Assembly (NCBI GenBank): GCA_016932145.1 | Contig: JAFGDI010000320.1 | Span: 1-11,803, forward strand | Length of the DNA stretch: 11,803 bases | DNA from: Sedimentisphaerales bacterium | GTDB lineage: Bacteria; Planctomycetota; Phycisphaerae; Sedimentisphaerales; SM23-30 | Direction: 5' to 3' | Shown here: positions 1 to 5,454 of the stretch, one piece after another | Layout: each line of letters starts with the position of its first letter | Position numbering within the stretch: the stretch's first letter is position 1 | Notes under the pieces: model-generated | What the model was told of the DNA's origin: nothing | What the model saw: only the letters and a program-made list of their open reading frames with translations | The model's database searches: none | Made by a program: the position numbers and the translations under genes

Positions 1-139
1 AGAGGAAATTGCTTACTTATCTTTTATAAATATATATGAATAAGGGAGATATAAAATATTGCTTTTTTTAGTAATTTCTTCCCCACTGGCTGGAAAGTGC
101 GCTGATTTTATTGAGTCCTTTTATGCCAACTATCACATC

Positions 140-168
140 TTGCATTGCCTGTCAGTATCGACTATAAT
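140..168 (+). promoter_or_regulatory. Sigma70-type promoter of the PlsC-like gene
   Basis: TTGCAT (140-145) and TATAAT (163-168) are separated by 17 bp, so the -10 element is a perfect consensus match. Transcription would begin near 175, only about 8 nt before the ATG at 183. No SD sequence precedes that ATG, so the message is probably near-leaderless. Read from motif matching only. Confidence 0.6.
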
Positions 169-182
169 TCACCTCTTATATC

Positions 183-890
183 ATGACAGAGACGATCAAT
201 ACAAGAGAGGGAGCATCTGACGCCGGTTCGGTTCAGGGCTCAGGCGTAAATGGCAGGCCCAAGCTGTTTTACCGGCTGGTACGGGGTAGTTTCCGGGTGC
301 TTTTGCAGATTTTCTGGCGTTTTCGCTCAGTAGGTCAGGAAAACATACCTTTGGACGGCCCAGTTTTGCTCGTGGGTAATCATCAGAGTTATCTTGACCC
401 GGTCACCTGTTCCTGCGGCATGAAGCGAGAGCTGGATTTTATGGCCCGCGAGAGCTTGTTTAAGGGGTGGTTTGGTAAGGTCATAAGCAATCTTAATGCT
501 TTCCCGGTTCGTCGGGGTGAGGCTGATATGCGTGCGATCCGTGATATTGTTGATCGGCTGGAGCAGCAGCGAGCGGTAATGATCTTTCCGGAAGGTACTC
601 GCAGTGCTGACGGTCAGGTCAGGGATTTCAAAAATGGCTTTGTACTGATCGCCCGTAAGGCAAAGGCGGCTATTGTGCCGGTGGCGGTTGATGGCACCTG
701 GGACGCCTGGCCTCGTCAGCGTAAGTTGCCGCGTTTGCGTAAGATAAAGATAGAATATGGCCAGGTTATAACTGCTGCCGAGGTTAAGGCTATGGACCGC
801 GATGAGCTGCTCAATAAGGTGACAGGTGAAGTTCGCCGGTTGCAGAATAAGCTGCGAGTTGAGAATGGTCGCGAGCCTTATGCCTACTAA
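183..890 (+). CDS. plsC: PlsC-like 1-acylglycerol-3-phosphate acyltransferase
   Basis: Lysophosphatidic acid acyltransferase family: transfers an acyl chain to 1-acyl-glycerol-3-phosphate to form phosphatidic acid at the inner face of the membrane. The four family blocks are visible. NHQSYLD has catalytic H67 and D72 in the H-x4-D spacing, FPVRRG lies near 107-112, FPEGTRS spans 135-141, and VPVAVDG lies near 165-171. The 235-residue length is normal. Residues 28-45 are hydrophobic and basic and could anchor it peripherally. The first 24 residues are polar, low in complexity and outside the conserved domain. The ATG at 183 has no SD but sits just downstream of a good promoter, which supports this start for a short-leader message. 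The next gene, rpe, is 106 bp away with no clear promoter between, so the two may be co-transcribed. The acceptor substrate is inferred from family; related enzymes act on other lipids. Confidence 0.88.
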   Translation: MTETINTREGASDAGSVQGSGVNGRPKLFYRLVRGSFRVLLQIFWRFRSVGQENIPLDGPVLLVGNHQSYLDPVTCSCGMKRELDFMARESLFKGWFGKVISNLNAFPVRRGEADMRAIRDIVDRLEQQRAVMIFPEGTRSADGQVRDFKNGFVLIARKAKAAIVPVAVDGTWDAWPRQRKLPRLRKIKIEYGQVITAAEVKAMDRDELLNKVTGEVRRLQNKLRVENGREPYAY

Positions 891-996
891 CACGCAGGCC
901 TGACCGTCGTTTTGTGAATTGAACCGAGAGATAGAATGAGAGCCGAGAAGCAGGTCTTATTAAGATGCTTTTGTGGTTACTCAGCCAGGAGATACA

Positions 997-1665
997 ATGA
1001 CGATACAATTACCCCCGACAGGTACAATAGAGGTTGCACCATCGATATTAAGTGCTGACTTTGCCAATCTGGGCCGCGATGTGGCTATGGTAGAGCCGGC
1101 GGTTAATATGCTGCATATAGATGTAATGGACGGTCATTTTGTGCCTAATATTACGATAGGCCCGCTGGTGGTGAAGGCACTTCGTCCGCACAGTAAGCTG
1201 TTCTTTGATGTGCATCTTATGATAAGTGATGCCCCGCGTTATGCTCCGGAATATGTCAAGGCCGGAGCTGATGGCATAACCTTCCATCTGGAGGCGGTTG
1301 CCGACCCGGCAGGATTCGTAGCTGACATGCGTAAACTGGGCGTAAGTGTGGGCGTGACGATCAAGCCGGGCACGCCGGTTGAGTTGCTCAGGGCGGTTGT
1401 AGCCGATGTTGATATGGTACTGCTTATGGCAGTTGAGCCTGGCTTTGGCGGTCAGAAGTTCATGCCTGAGAGTATTGACAGATGCCGGGCTATTAAGGCT
1501 ATGCTTCGTCCGGACCAGAGATTGGAAGTTGATGGCGGAATTTACCCTGGCAGTACCGGCCCGTCGATAATAGCTGCCGGTGCTGATACTCTGGTGGCAG
1601 GCAATGCCATCTTCGCCAGCCCCGACCCGCTGGCAGCGATAAAATTGTTAAGCGAAGGAAAATAA
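997..1665 (+). CDS. rpe: Ribulose-phosphate 3-epimerase
   Basis: Interconverts D-ribulose 5-phosphate and D-xylulose 5-phosphate in the pentose phosphate pathway; a cytoplasmic metal-dependent TIM barrel. Family signatures are clear: APSILSADF near residue 14, HIDVMDGHFVPN near 40, FDVHLMI near 70, the EPGFGGQKF loop, and EVDGGI near 177. The expected metal ligands are present (H40, D42, H73, D179), and D42 and D179 are the expected acid/base pair. I chose the ATG at 997 (222 residues) over an in-frame GTG at 973. AGGAG at 987-991 lies 5 nt before this ATG, and the eight extra residues would be outside the family's usual N-terminus. No promoter is evident in the 106-bp gap after the acyltransferase gene, so read-through from it is likely. 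Confidence 0.95.
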   Translation: MTIQLPPTGTIEVAPSILSADFANLGRDVAMVEPAVNMLHIDVMDGHFVPNITIGPLVVKALRPHSKLFFDVHLMISDAPRYAPEYVKAGADGITFHLEAVADPAGFVADMRKLGVSVGVTIKPGTPVELLRAVVADVDMVLLMAVEPGFGGQKFMPESIDRCRAIKAMLRPDQRLEVDGGIYPGSTGPSIIAAGADTLVAGNAIFASPDPLAAIKLLSEGK

Positions 1666-1740
1666 CATATCTTTTACTTTATTGGCCACTAAACCCTGGA
1701 AACGCTTTGCTTATCCCCTGATTATTAAAGATAAATAACT

Positions 1741-3696
1741 ATGGCATTGATCGGATTACGAAATATATCATTAAGCTACGGCGGTCCGCCGGTGTTGGAA
1801 AATATCGACCTGGCAATCGAGCCTGGTGAACGCATCTGCTTACTTGGCCGTAATGGAGCGGGTAAGTCAACGCTCATGAAGATAATAACCGGTGAGTTGC
1901 AGGTCGATACTGGTGAGGTCATTCGCCAGCAGGGCTTGCGCACTGCTTATTTGTCGCAGCAGGTGCCCGTTGGTTGCGATAAAGATGTATTTGCTGTTAT
2001 TGCCGAAGGTGCCGGCAATGTCGGTGAGCTGCTCAGTGATTTTCATCATCTCAGTCATGAAGTGTCATTAAACCCAGACCCGGCTATGATCGAGAGGCTC
2101 GATGCAGTTCAGACCCGCATGAATGCCATCAATTGCTGGCAGGCCAATCAGCAGGTTGAGTCGATAATAACCCGTATGGGCCTTGATGGTGAGGCCGCGT
2201 TCAGCAGTCTTAGTGCCGGTCTTAAGCGGCGGGTATTACTGGCCAGGGGGCTGGTCTGTAAGCCGGATATTCTCTTGCTTGATGAGCCGACTAACCATCT
2301 GGACATTGACGCGGTAATGTGGGTGGAAGATTTCCTGCTCAAGTATGAAGGCACGCTGGTATTTGTTACCCACGACCGGGCCTTTTTGCAGAAGCTCGCT
2401 ACCCGGATCATCGATGTTGACCGCACGCGCATTGTCAGTTTCGAGTGCAGCTATGATAAATATCTCGAACGCAAAGATCAGATGATCGCCGATGAACTGC
2501 GCCAGAATGAGCTTTTCGATAAGCGGCTGGCCGAAGAGGAAGTATGGATCAGGCAGGGAGTACGCGAACGGCGTACCCGTAATGAAGGGCGAGTGCGTCG
2601 CCTGAAAGCCATGCGGGAAGATCGCAAGGAACGCAAAGAGCTTATCGGCAAGGTCAAAGTCGAACTGCAATCAGGGCCTACTACCGGCCGCAAGGTTATC
2701 GAGGCCAAGCATATCGGTTTCAGCTATAATGCTGATAAGAGCGACCCGATCGTAAAGGATTTCTCGACTATTATCCAGCGTGGTGACCGGGTTGGCATTA
2801 TCGGCCGTAATGGCTCTGGCAAGACTACGCTCATTAAGCTGCTGCTGGGTCAGCTCGAGACCAATTGCGGCGGCCATGTCCGTCATGGTACAAATCTGGA
2901 AGTGGCCTATTTCGACCAGCTCCATTCTTCGCTTGACCTGGAGCAGACGGTACAGGAAAATCTCTGCCCGGGTACTGATAAGATAATCATAAATGATAAG
3001 CCCCGTCATGTATTGGGCTATCTCAAGGATTTTCTCTTTACTCCCAAGCAGGCCCGCAATGTTGTGGCTAATCTCTCCGGCGGTGAACGCAATCGCCTGC
3101 TGCTGGCCAAGCTCTTTGCTCAGCCGGCTAATGTGCTGGTTCTCGATGAGCCCACTAATGACCTCGACATGGAAACCCTGGAGCTGCTGGAAGAATTACT
3201 GCTGGAATATGAAGGCACGATACTTATGGTCAGTCACGACCGGCAGTTCCTTAATAATGTTGTTACCAGTACTATCGCTTTAGAAGGTAACGGCGTAGTG
3301 AAAGAATACGGCGGCGGATTTGATGACTGGCTCATTCAGAGCGGTAAGCTGGAAAAGAAAGTCAGCCTGCAGAATAACAGCCCGGAAAAGCAGCAGGATA
3401 AAGAACAGCGGACCGCCGCTTTCGAAGAGGCTAAACAGATCAAGAAGCAGCAGAAGCCCCGTAAGATGAGCTTTAATGAACGCAAGGAACTCGATACCAT
3501 GCCCGCTCTGATCGAAAAGCTCGAAGCCCAGCTCGCGGAAATAAATCAGACAATGAGCGACCCGGCCTTCTTCAAAAAAGATGTTGCCACCGTAACTGCC
3601 GCCACTAACAAAGCCGCCCAGTTAGATGAACAACTGCAACAAGCCTACACCCGCTGGGAACAACTAGAGCAACTAGCCGCCGATAGCGCAAACTGA
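1741..3696 (+). CDS. uup: ABC-F family ATPase, Uup type
   Basis: Soluble duplicated ABC ATPase without membrane segments. ABC-F proteins act on the ribosome; Uup is linked to translation or ribosome quality functions and to DNA-transposon excision and recombination phenotypes. NBD1 has Walker A GRNGAGKST (36-44), a degenerate signature LSAGL (157-161) and Walker B with LDEPTNHLD around D181/E182. A charged interdomain linker (about 235-315) contains the EEVWIRQGV...RRTRNEGRVR stretch typical of Uup. NBD2 has GRNGSGKTT (355-363), LSGGE (445-449) and LDEPTNDLD (D469/E470). NDLD in the second domain and the following ETLELLEELL are Uup hallmarks. The C-terminus (about 535-650) is a charged coiled coil matching the Uup DNA-binding tail. 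Length (651) is normal. The ATG lacks an SD. TTGCTT (1707-1712) and GATAAA (1730-1735), 17 bp apart, could be a weak promoter giving an almost leaderless message. Confidence 0.93.
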   Translation: MALIGLRNISLSYGGPPVLENIDLAIEPGERICLLGRNGAGKSTLMKIITGELQVDTGEVIRQQGLRTAYLSQQVPVGCDKDVFAVIAEGAGNVGELLSDFHHLSHEVSLNPDPAMIERLDAVQTRMNAINCWQANQQVESIITRMGLDGEAAFSSLSAGLKRRVLLARGLVCKPDILLLDEPTNHLDIDAVMWVEDFLLKYEGTLVFVTHDRAFLQKLATRIIDVDRTRIVSFECSYDKYLERKDQMIADELRQNELFDKRLAEEEVWIRQGVRERRTRNEGRVRRLKAMREDRKERKELIGKVKVELQSGPTTGRKVIEAKHIGFSYNADKSDPIVKDFSTIIQRGDRVGIIGRNGSGKTTLIKLLLGQLETNCGGHVRHGTNLEVAYFDQLHSSLDLEQTVQENLCPGTDKIIINDKPRHVLGYLKDFLFTPKQARNVVANLSGGERNRLLLAKLFAQPANVLVLDEPTNDLDMETLELLEELLLEYEGTILMVSHDRQFLNNVVTSTIALEGNGVVKEYGGGFDDWLIQSGKLEKKVSLQNNSPEKQQDKEQRTAAFEEAKQIKKQQKPRKMSFNERKELDTMPALIEKLEAQLAEINQTMSDPAFFKKDVATVTAATNKAAQLDEQLQQAYTRWEQLEQLAADSAN

Positions 3697-3708
3697 CCGC
3701 CGTAAGTA

Positions 3709-3730
3709 GAGACGCATGATTATGCGTCTC
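3709..3730. terminator. Perfect 9-bp hairpin after uup, possible terminator or repeat unit
   Basis: GAGACGCAT (3709-3717) and ATGCGTCTC (3722-3730) pair perfectly around a GATT loop, starting 12 bp after the uup stop codon. It is followed by AATTTCG rather than a real T-run, so factor-independent termination would be weak. Recurrence of its right arm 45 bp downstream suggests that it is also a repeat unit. Confidence 0.4.
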
Positions 3731-3790
3731 AATTTCGTCGTCTCAAAATTGCAGAGCCACATAATCATGCGTCTTAATTTCGTCGTCTCA
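3722..3790. repeat. 24-bp direct repeat pair within an inverted-repeat cluster
   Basis: The 24-bp segments 3722-3745 and 3767-3790 differ at one position (C versus T at the ninth base), with starts 45 bp apart. In addition, 3710-3724 and 3760-3774 are perfect 15-bp inverted repeats. The region can therefore fold either as the small hairpin at 3709-3730 or as a longer stem spanning 3710-3774. This looks like two decayed copies of one palindromic element. Confidence 0.7.
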
Positions 3791-3829
3791 GATTCGTAGA
3801 GTAGTAACCGTTCAAGGTGTTTTTCTTCT

Positions 3830-4009
3830 CTGGGAACGCCGAGCCCCAGCTCGGCCATTAACAGGCAAAACTAACAGATTCCCGATTGTTTTGGCCAGAG
3901 TGAAGGTATATATATTAGCATTTAGAAGTTGAACTGCTATTGCGTTTCGTTTGCCGGGTCCCGAATTGTCGGGATTTCGGGCTTTGCCCTCAACTGTCGG
4001 CGTTCCCAG
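3830..4009. repeat. 180-bp segment bounded by 13-bp inverted repeats
   Basis: CTGGGAACGCCGA (3830-3842) and its exact reverse complement TCGGCGTTCCCAG (3997-4009) bound the segment. The left end continues into a perfect 7-bp hairpin, GCCGAGC-CCCA-GCTCGGC (3838-3855). Inside is another small stem, CCCGA-ATTG-TCGGG (3960-3973). No transposase fits in 180 bp, and no clean target-site duplication is visible. It could be a miniature non-autonomous element, a decayed repeat or a structured RNA. Confidence 0.55.
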
Positions 4010-4066
4010 GGTGTGTGAGCAGTTACATAGAGTCTGAAATTGATTATTAGTTCGCGATTAACTCAC

Positions 4067-4483
4067 TTAAAGTTGTATGCGAAAAGGCCGGCAGGTGTTG
4101 GCGGTGCTGGTGCTGGTGAGCCATTTGAGGGCGTTTTCTCCGCTGGTGAAGATACGCAGGCGGTAGCCGTTGGCGGTGCAGAGCTGCTGGAAGAATTCGA
4201 GATTTTCGATGCCGGTATAATTTTCGTTATAGATAATGGCGGTTTTGGCTTCGCTGGCGGTAGGTGATTCCTGAACCAGTTTTGCCAGATCGATCATTTC
4301 CAGAGTGTCCAGCGTCAGTTTTAGCTGGTCTATATCGCAAAGTATGAGATAGCAATTCTGCTCCAGGACCATTGTGGAACATCTGTTGCAAATATCTTTG
4401 ACCTCATTGAAGGTCAGTTCGTTACTAAGCTCAGATATTCTGATAATATTGTTAACCGGGTCGAATTTAATATTGAATTTCAC
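4067..4483 (-). CDS. Small STAS/SpoIIAA-like protein, function unknown
   Basis: A 138-residue soluble protein with no membrane segments or catalytic motif that I can identify. Its pattern resembles the single-domain STAS/SpoIIAA-like proteins found in many bacteria. An N-terminal beta pair (KFNIKFDPVNNIIRI) is followed by a helix beginning at LTFNEV, a central strand YLILCDIDQL, a helix around MIDLAKLVQ, a strand TAIIYN, a helix LEFFQQLCTANG and a final RLRIFTSGENALKWL. That last segment is the clearest family-like feature. The tail after WL is short and Ser/Thr-rich. A frame extends upstream to an ATG at 4564, but I prefer the GTG at 4483. TAAGGAG and GAGGA lie just before it, and the domain begins there. 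It stands alone, divergent from the 77-residue gene; a weak promoter candidate is TTGCAA-18-TGTAAT at 4574-4603. Fold assignment is by eye and tentative. Confidence 0.6.
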   Translation of the reverse strand: MKFNIKFDPVNNIIRISELSNELTFNEVKDICNRCSTMVLEQNCYLILCDIDQLKLTLDTLEMIDLAKLVQESPTASEAKTAIIYNENYTGIENLEFFQQLCTANGYRLRIFTSGENALKWLTSTSTANTCRPFRIQL

Positions 4484-4500
4484 CTGTTCCTCACTCCTTA
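4484..4500 (-). promoter_or_regulatory. Ribosome binding site deciding the GTG start at 4483
   Basis: On the minus strand, TAAGGAG (4494-4500) lies 10 nt and GAGGA (4488-4492) lies 4 nt upstream of the GTG at 4483. The ATG at 4564 has no comparable SD, so the 27 additional codons are probably leader sequence. Confidence 0.6.
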
Positions 4501-4752
4501 AGCCATTGGGTAAAATCTTTTGCCACATTCTCAAAGTCTTTATTACAAGAGATTTATCGTACAAGAGGGTCTGATTACATTACAAAAAAAACTACCTTTG
4601 CAATATTTATGGGTTAAGTCCGTTGGCAGAACAAAAAACGCCAGTTGTTTTGCTTTGGTGTGTTAGTGGATAATAAAATCTTAAACCAGAAGCCAGCCGG
4701 GGCCGGAACGGTTAAGTAATAACAATTACAAATACTGCTAACTCAAACTACT

Positions 4753-4886
4753 ATAAAGATCCAGCGAGTATTCGAGCGGTATATCGCTCTGCGATCACTG
4801 CGTGGCCAGTCCAAAAAGAAATTAGCAGCGTAAACGCTGTACTCTTACGAAAACTGCGATAAAGATCCAGCGAGTATTCGAGCGGT
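4753..4886. repeat. Perfect 28-bp direct repeat, two copies 106 bp apart
   Basis: The copies at 4753-4780 and 4859-4886 are identical over 28 bases, beginning ATAAAGATCC and ending TCGAGCGGT. The two flanks diverge immediately. Both copies lie upstream of the strong promoter of the 77-residue protein gene. The 78-bp interval holds two small GC-rich hairpins. It is not CRISPR-like: there are only two units and the spacer is too long. Confidence 0.85.
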
Positions 4887-4938
4887 TATCCTGTCAAACA
4901 TTATTTCAGGCGTTAGTCCTATCAATTTTACAGAAGTC

Positions 4939-4966
4939 TTGACAAAATCGATAATTTTGGTATAAT
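4939..4966 (+). promoter_or_regulatory. Perfect-consensus sigma70 promoter
   Basis: TTGACA (4939-4944) and TATAAT (4961-4966) both match the consensus exactly, with a 16-bp spacer. Transcription should start near 4973, giving a leader of about 52 nt before the ATG at 5025. This is the strongest promoter in the window and predicts high expression of the small protein downstream. Confidence 0.85.
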
Positions 4967-5024
4967 AACCCGTCTTTAGTACAAGTAAATTATGTAAATA
5001 TCGATATACAGGAGAGTTACAAAC

Positions 5025-5258
5025 ATGGGTCAGAGACGCGACAGATTAGATGGGCGTATGGAAAATCAGAAGATCACTCGCAAGGAGAATTCTCTGAAGA
5101 AGGACAAAGAAACTGTCCGTAGAAGAGAAGATATTGTCAAGCTGATCAATGCTGGCACATTTCCTTATACCCCGACAGTGATGAGCTGGTTGAGTATGGA
5201 AATGGGTAAGAAGTCAAGTCAGTTGACCGAGGCTGAGGTTAAGGAGTTTCTGGCCTGA
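5025..5258 (+). CDS. Highly charged 77-residue protein, unrecognised
   Basis: I do not recognise this protein. The first 40 or so residues are strongly hydrophilic, with many Arg, Lys and Glu and few hydrophobic residues. They probably form a basic, possibly disordered or helical segment that could bind nucleic acid. From about residue 36 it becomes more globular (DIVKLINAGTFPYTPTVMSWLSMEMGKKSS) and ends in an acidic helix (LTEAEVKEFLA). It has no Cys and no signal peptide or membrane segment. It is convincingly a gene: a perfect-consensus promoter, AGGAG at 5010-5014 ten nt before the ATG, and a strong terminator 80 bp after the stop. It forms a single-gene transcription unit, so it is probably abundant. 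A nucleic-acid- or ribosome-associated role would suit its charge, but that is a guess. Confidence 0.8.
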   Translation: MGQRRDRLDGRMENQKITRKENSLKKDKETVRRREDIVKLINAGTFPYTPTVMSWLSMEMGKKSSQLTEAEVKEFLA

Positions 5259-5336
5259 GCCTGAGCTTGCAGAGAATTTAACTTGCATTAGTCGCTGGTG
5301 TATAGTCAGGGGCGAATGTGAGAGTATAGATATATT

Positions 5337-5372
5337 AACGCCGGACATTTTAATATGATGTCCGGCGTTTTT
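5337..5372 (+). terminator. Intrinsic terminator of the 77-residue gene
   Basis: AACGCCGGACAT (5337-5348) pairs perfectly with ATGTCCGGCGTT (5358-5369) around a 9-nt loop, and a T-run covers 5368-5372. This 12-bp GC-rich stem is a textbook rho-independent terminator. The next promoter begins two bases later. Confidence 0.92.
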
Positions 5373-5373
5373 A

Positions 5374-5402
5374 TTGAGTGTCAGTCGGGTATTTGCTATA
5401 AT
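5374..5402 (+). promoter_or_regulatory. Extended -10 promoter of the PAS/kinase-like gene
   Basis: TTGAGT (5374-5379) and TATAAT (5397-5402) are 17 bp apart, and TG at 5394-5395 gives an extended -10 element. The predicted transcript starts near 5409, giving a leader of about 46 nt. AGGAG occurs at 5425-5429 but lies 25 nt before the ATG at 5455, too far to serve it directly. Confidence 0.65.
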
Positions 5403-5454
5403 CTTCTTTTCTAAGGCAAGATCAGGAGCGATAAGACGCATTTTTTGAGTTAAT

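Larger units (their letters stand above)
3697..4066. other. 370-bp gene-free spacer holding two inverted-repeat structures
   Basis: No open frame here looks coding. The left part (3709-3790) holds a perfect hairpin and a second partial copy of it. The centre and right part (3830-4009) is a segment bounded by 13-bp inverted repeats. No recognisable terminator for the minus-strand gene ending at 4067 is seen, so that transcript may run into this region. Confidence 0.6.
4565..5024. other. Gene-free divergent spacer with repeats and promoter
   Basis: This lies between the start-proximal frame of the STAS-like gene and the 77-residue gene. It contains an A8 tract (4584-4591), a perfect 28-bp direct repeat (4753-4886), small hairpins at 4774-4789 (GAGCG/CGCTC) and 4826-4839 (CAGCG/CGCTG), and the strong promoter at 4939-4966. 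No frame with both a start codon and an SD is convincing. Confidence 0.55.

Noticed and set aside
59..199. Possible TTG-initiated 47-codon frame preceded by a GGGAG sequence near 44
   Set aside because: The product has no recognisable pattern, it covers the promoter at 140-168 and it overlaps the acyltransferase start.
327..893. 188-residue open frame on the minus strand
   Set aside because: It lies wholly antisense to the well-supported acyltransferase gene, has no SD or promoter, and its product resembles no protein family.
934..1053. 39-codon frame starting ATG at 934 between the acyltransferase and rpe genes
   Set aside because: It overlaps the rpe start out of frame, has only a weak GAGAG upstream and gives an unremarkable peptide.
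2236..2708. Open minus-strand frames of 144 and 76 residues inside uup
   Set aside because: The plus strand here encodes the conserved ABC-F linker and domain motifs; the antisense products are compositionally odd and lack initiation signals.
3673..3858. 61-residue minus-strand frame over the repeat cluster after uup
   Set aside because: Its repeated peptide arises from the palindromic DNA repeats and it has no initiation signal.
4750..4834. Short open frame through the first 28-bp repeat copy (product including YIALRSLRGQSKKKLAA)
   Set aside because: There is no usable start codon or SD between the preceding stop and the frame; at most a decayed remnant.
4753..4886. CRISPR array
   Set aside because: Only two repeat copies, an interval of 78 bp, and no Cas genes or further units.
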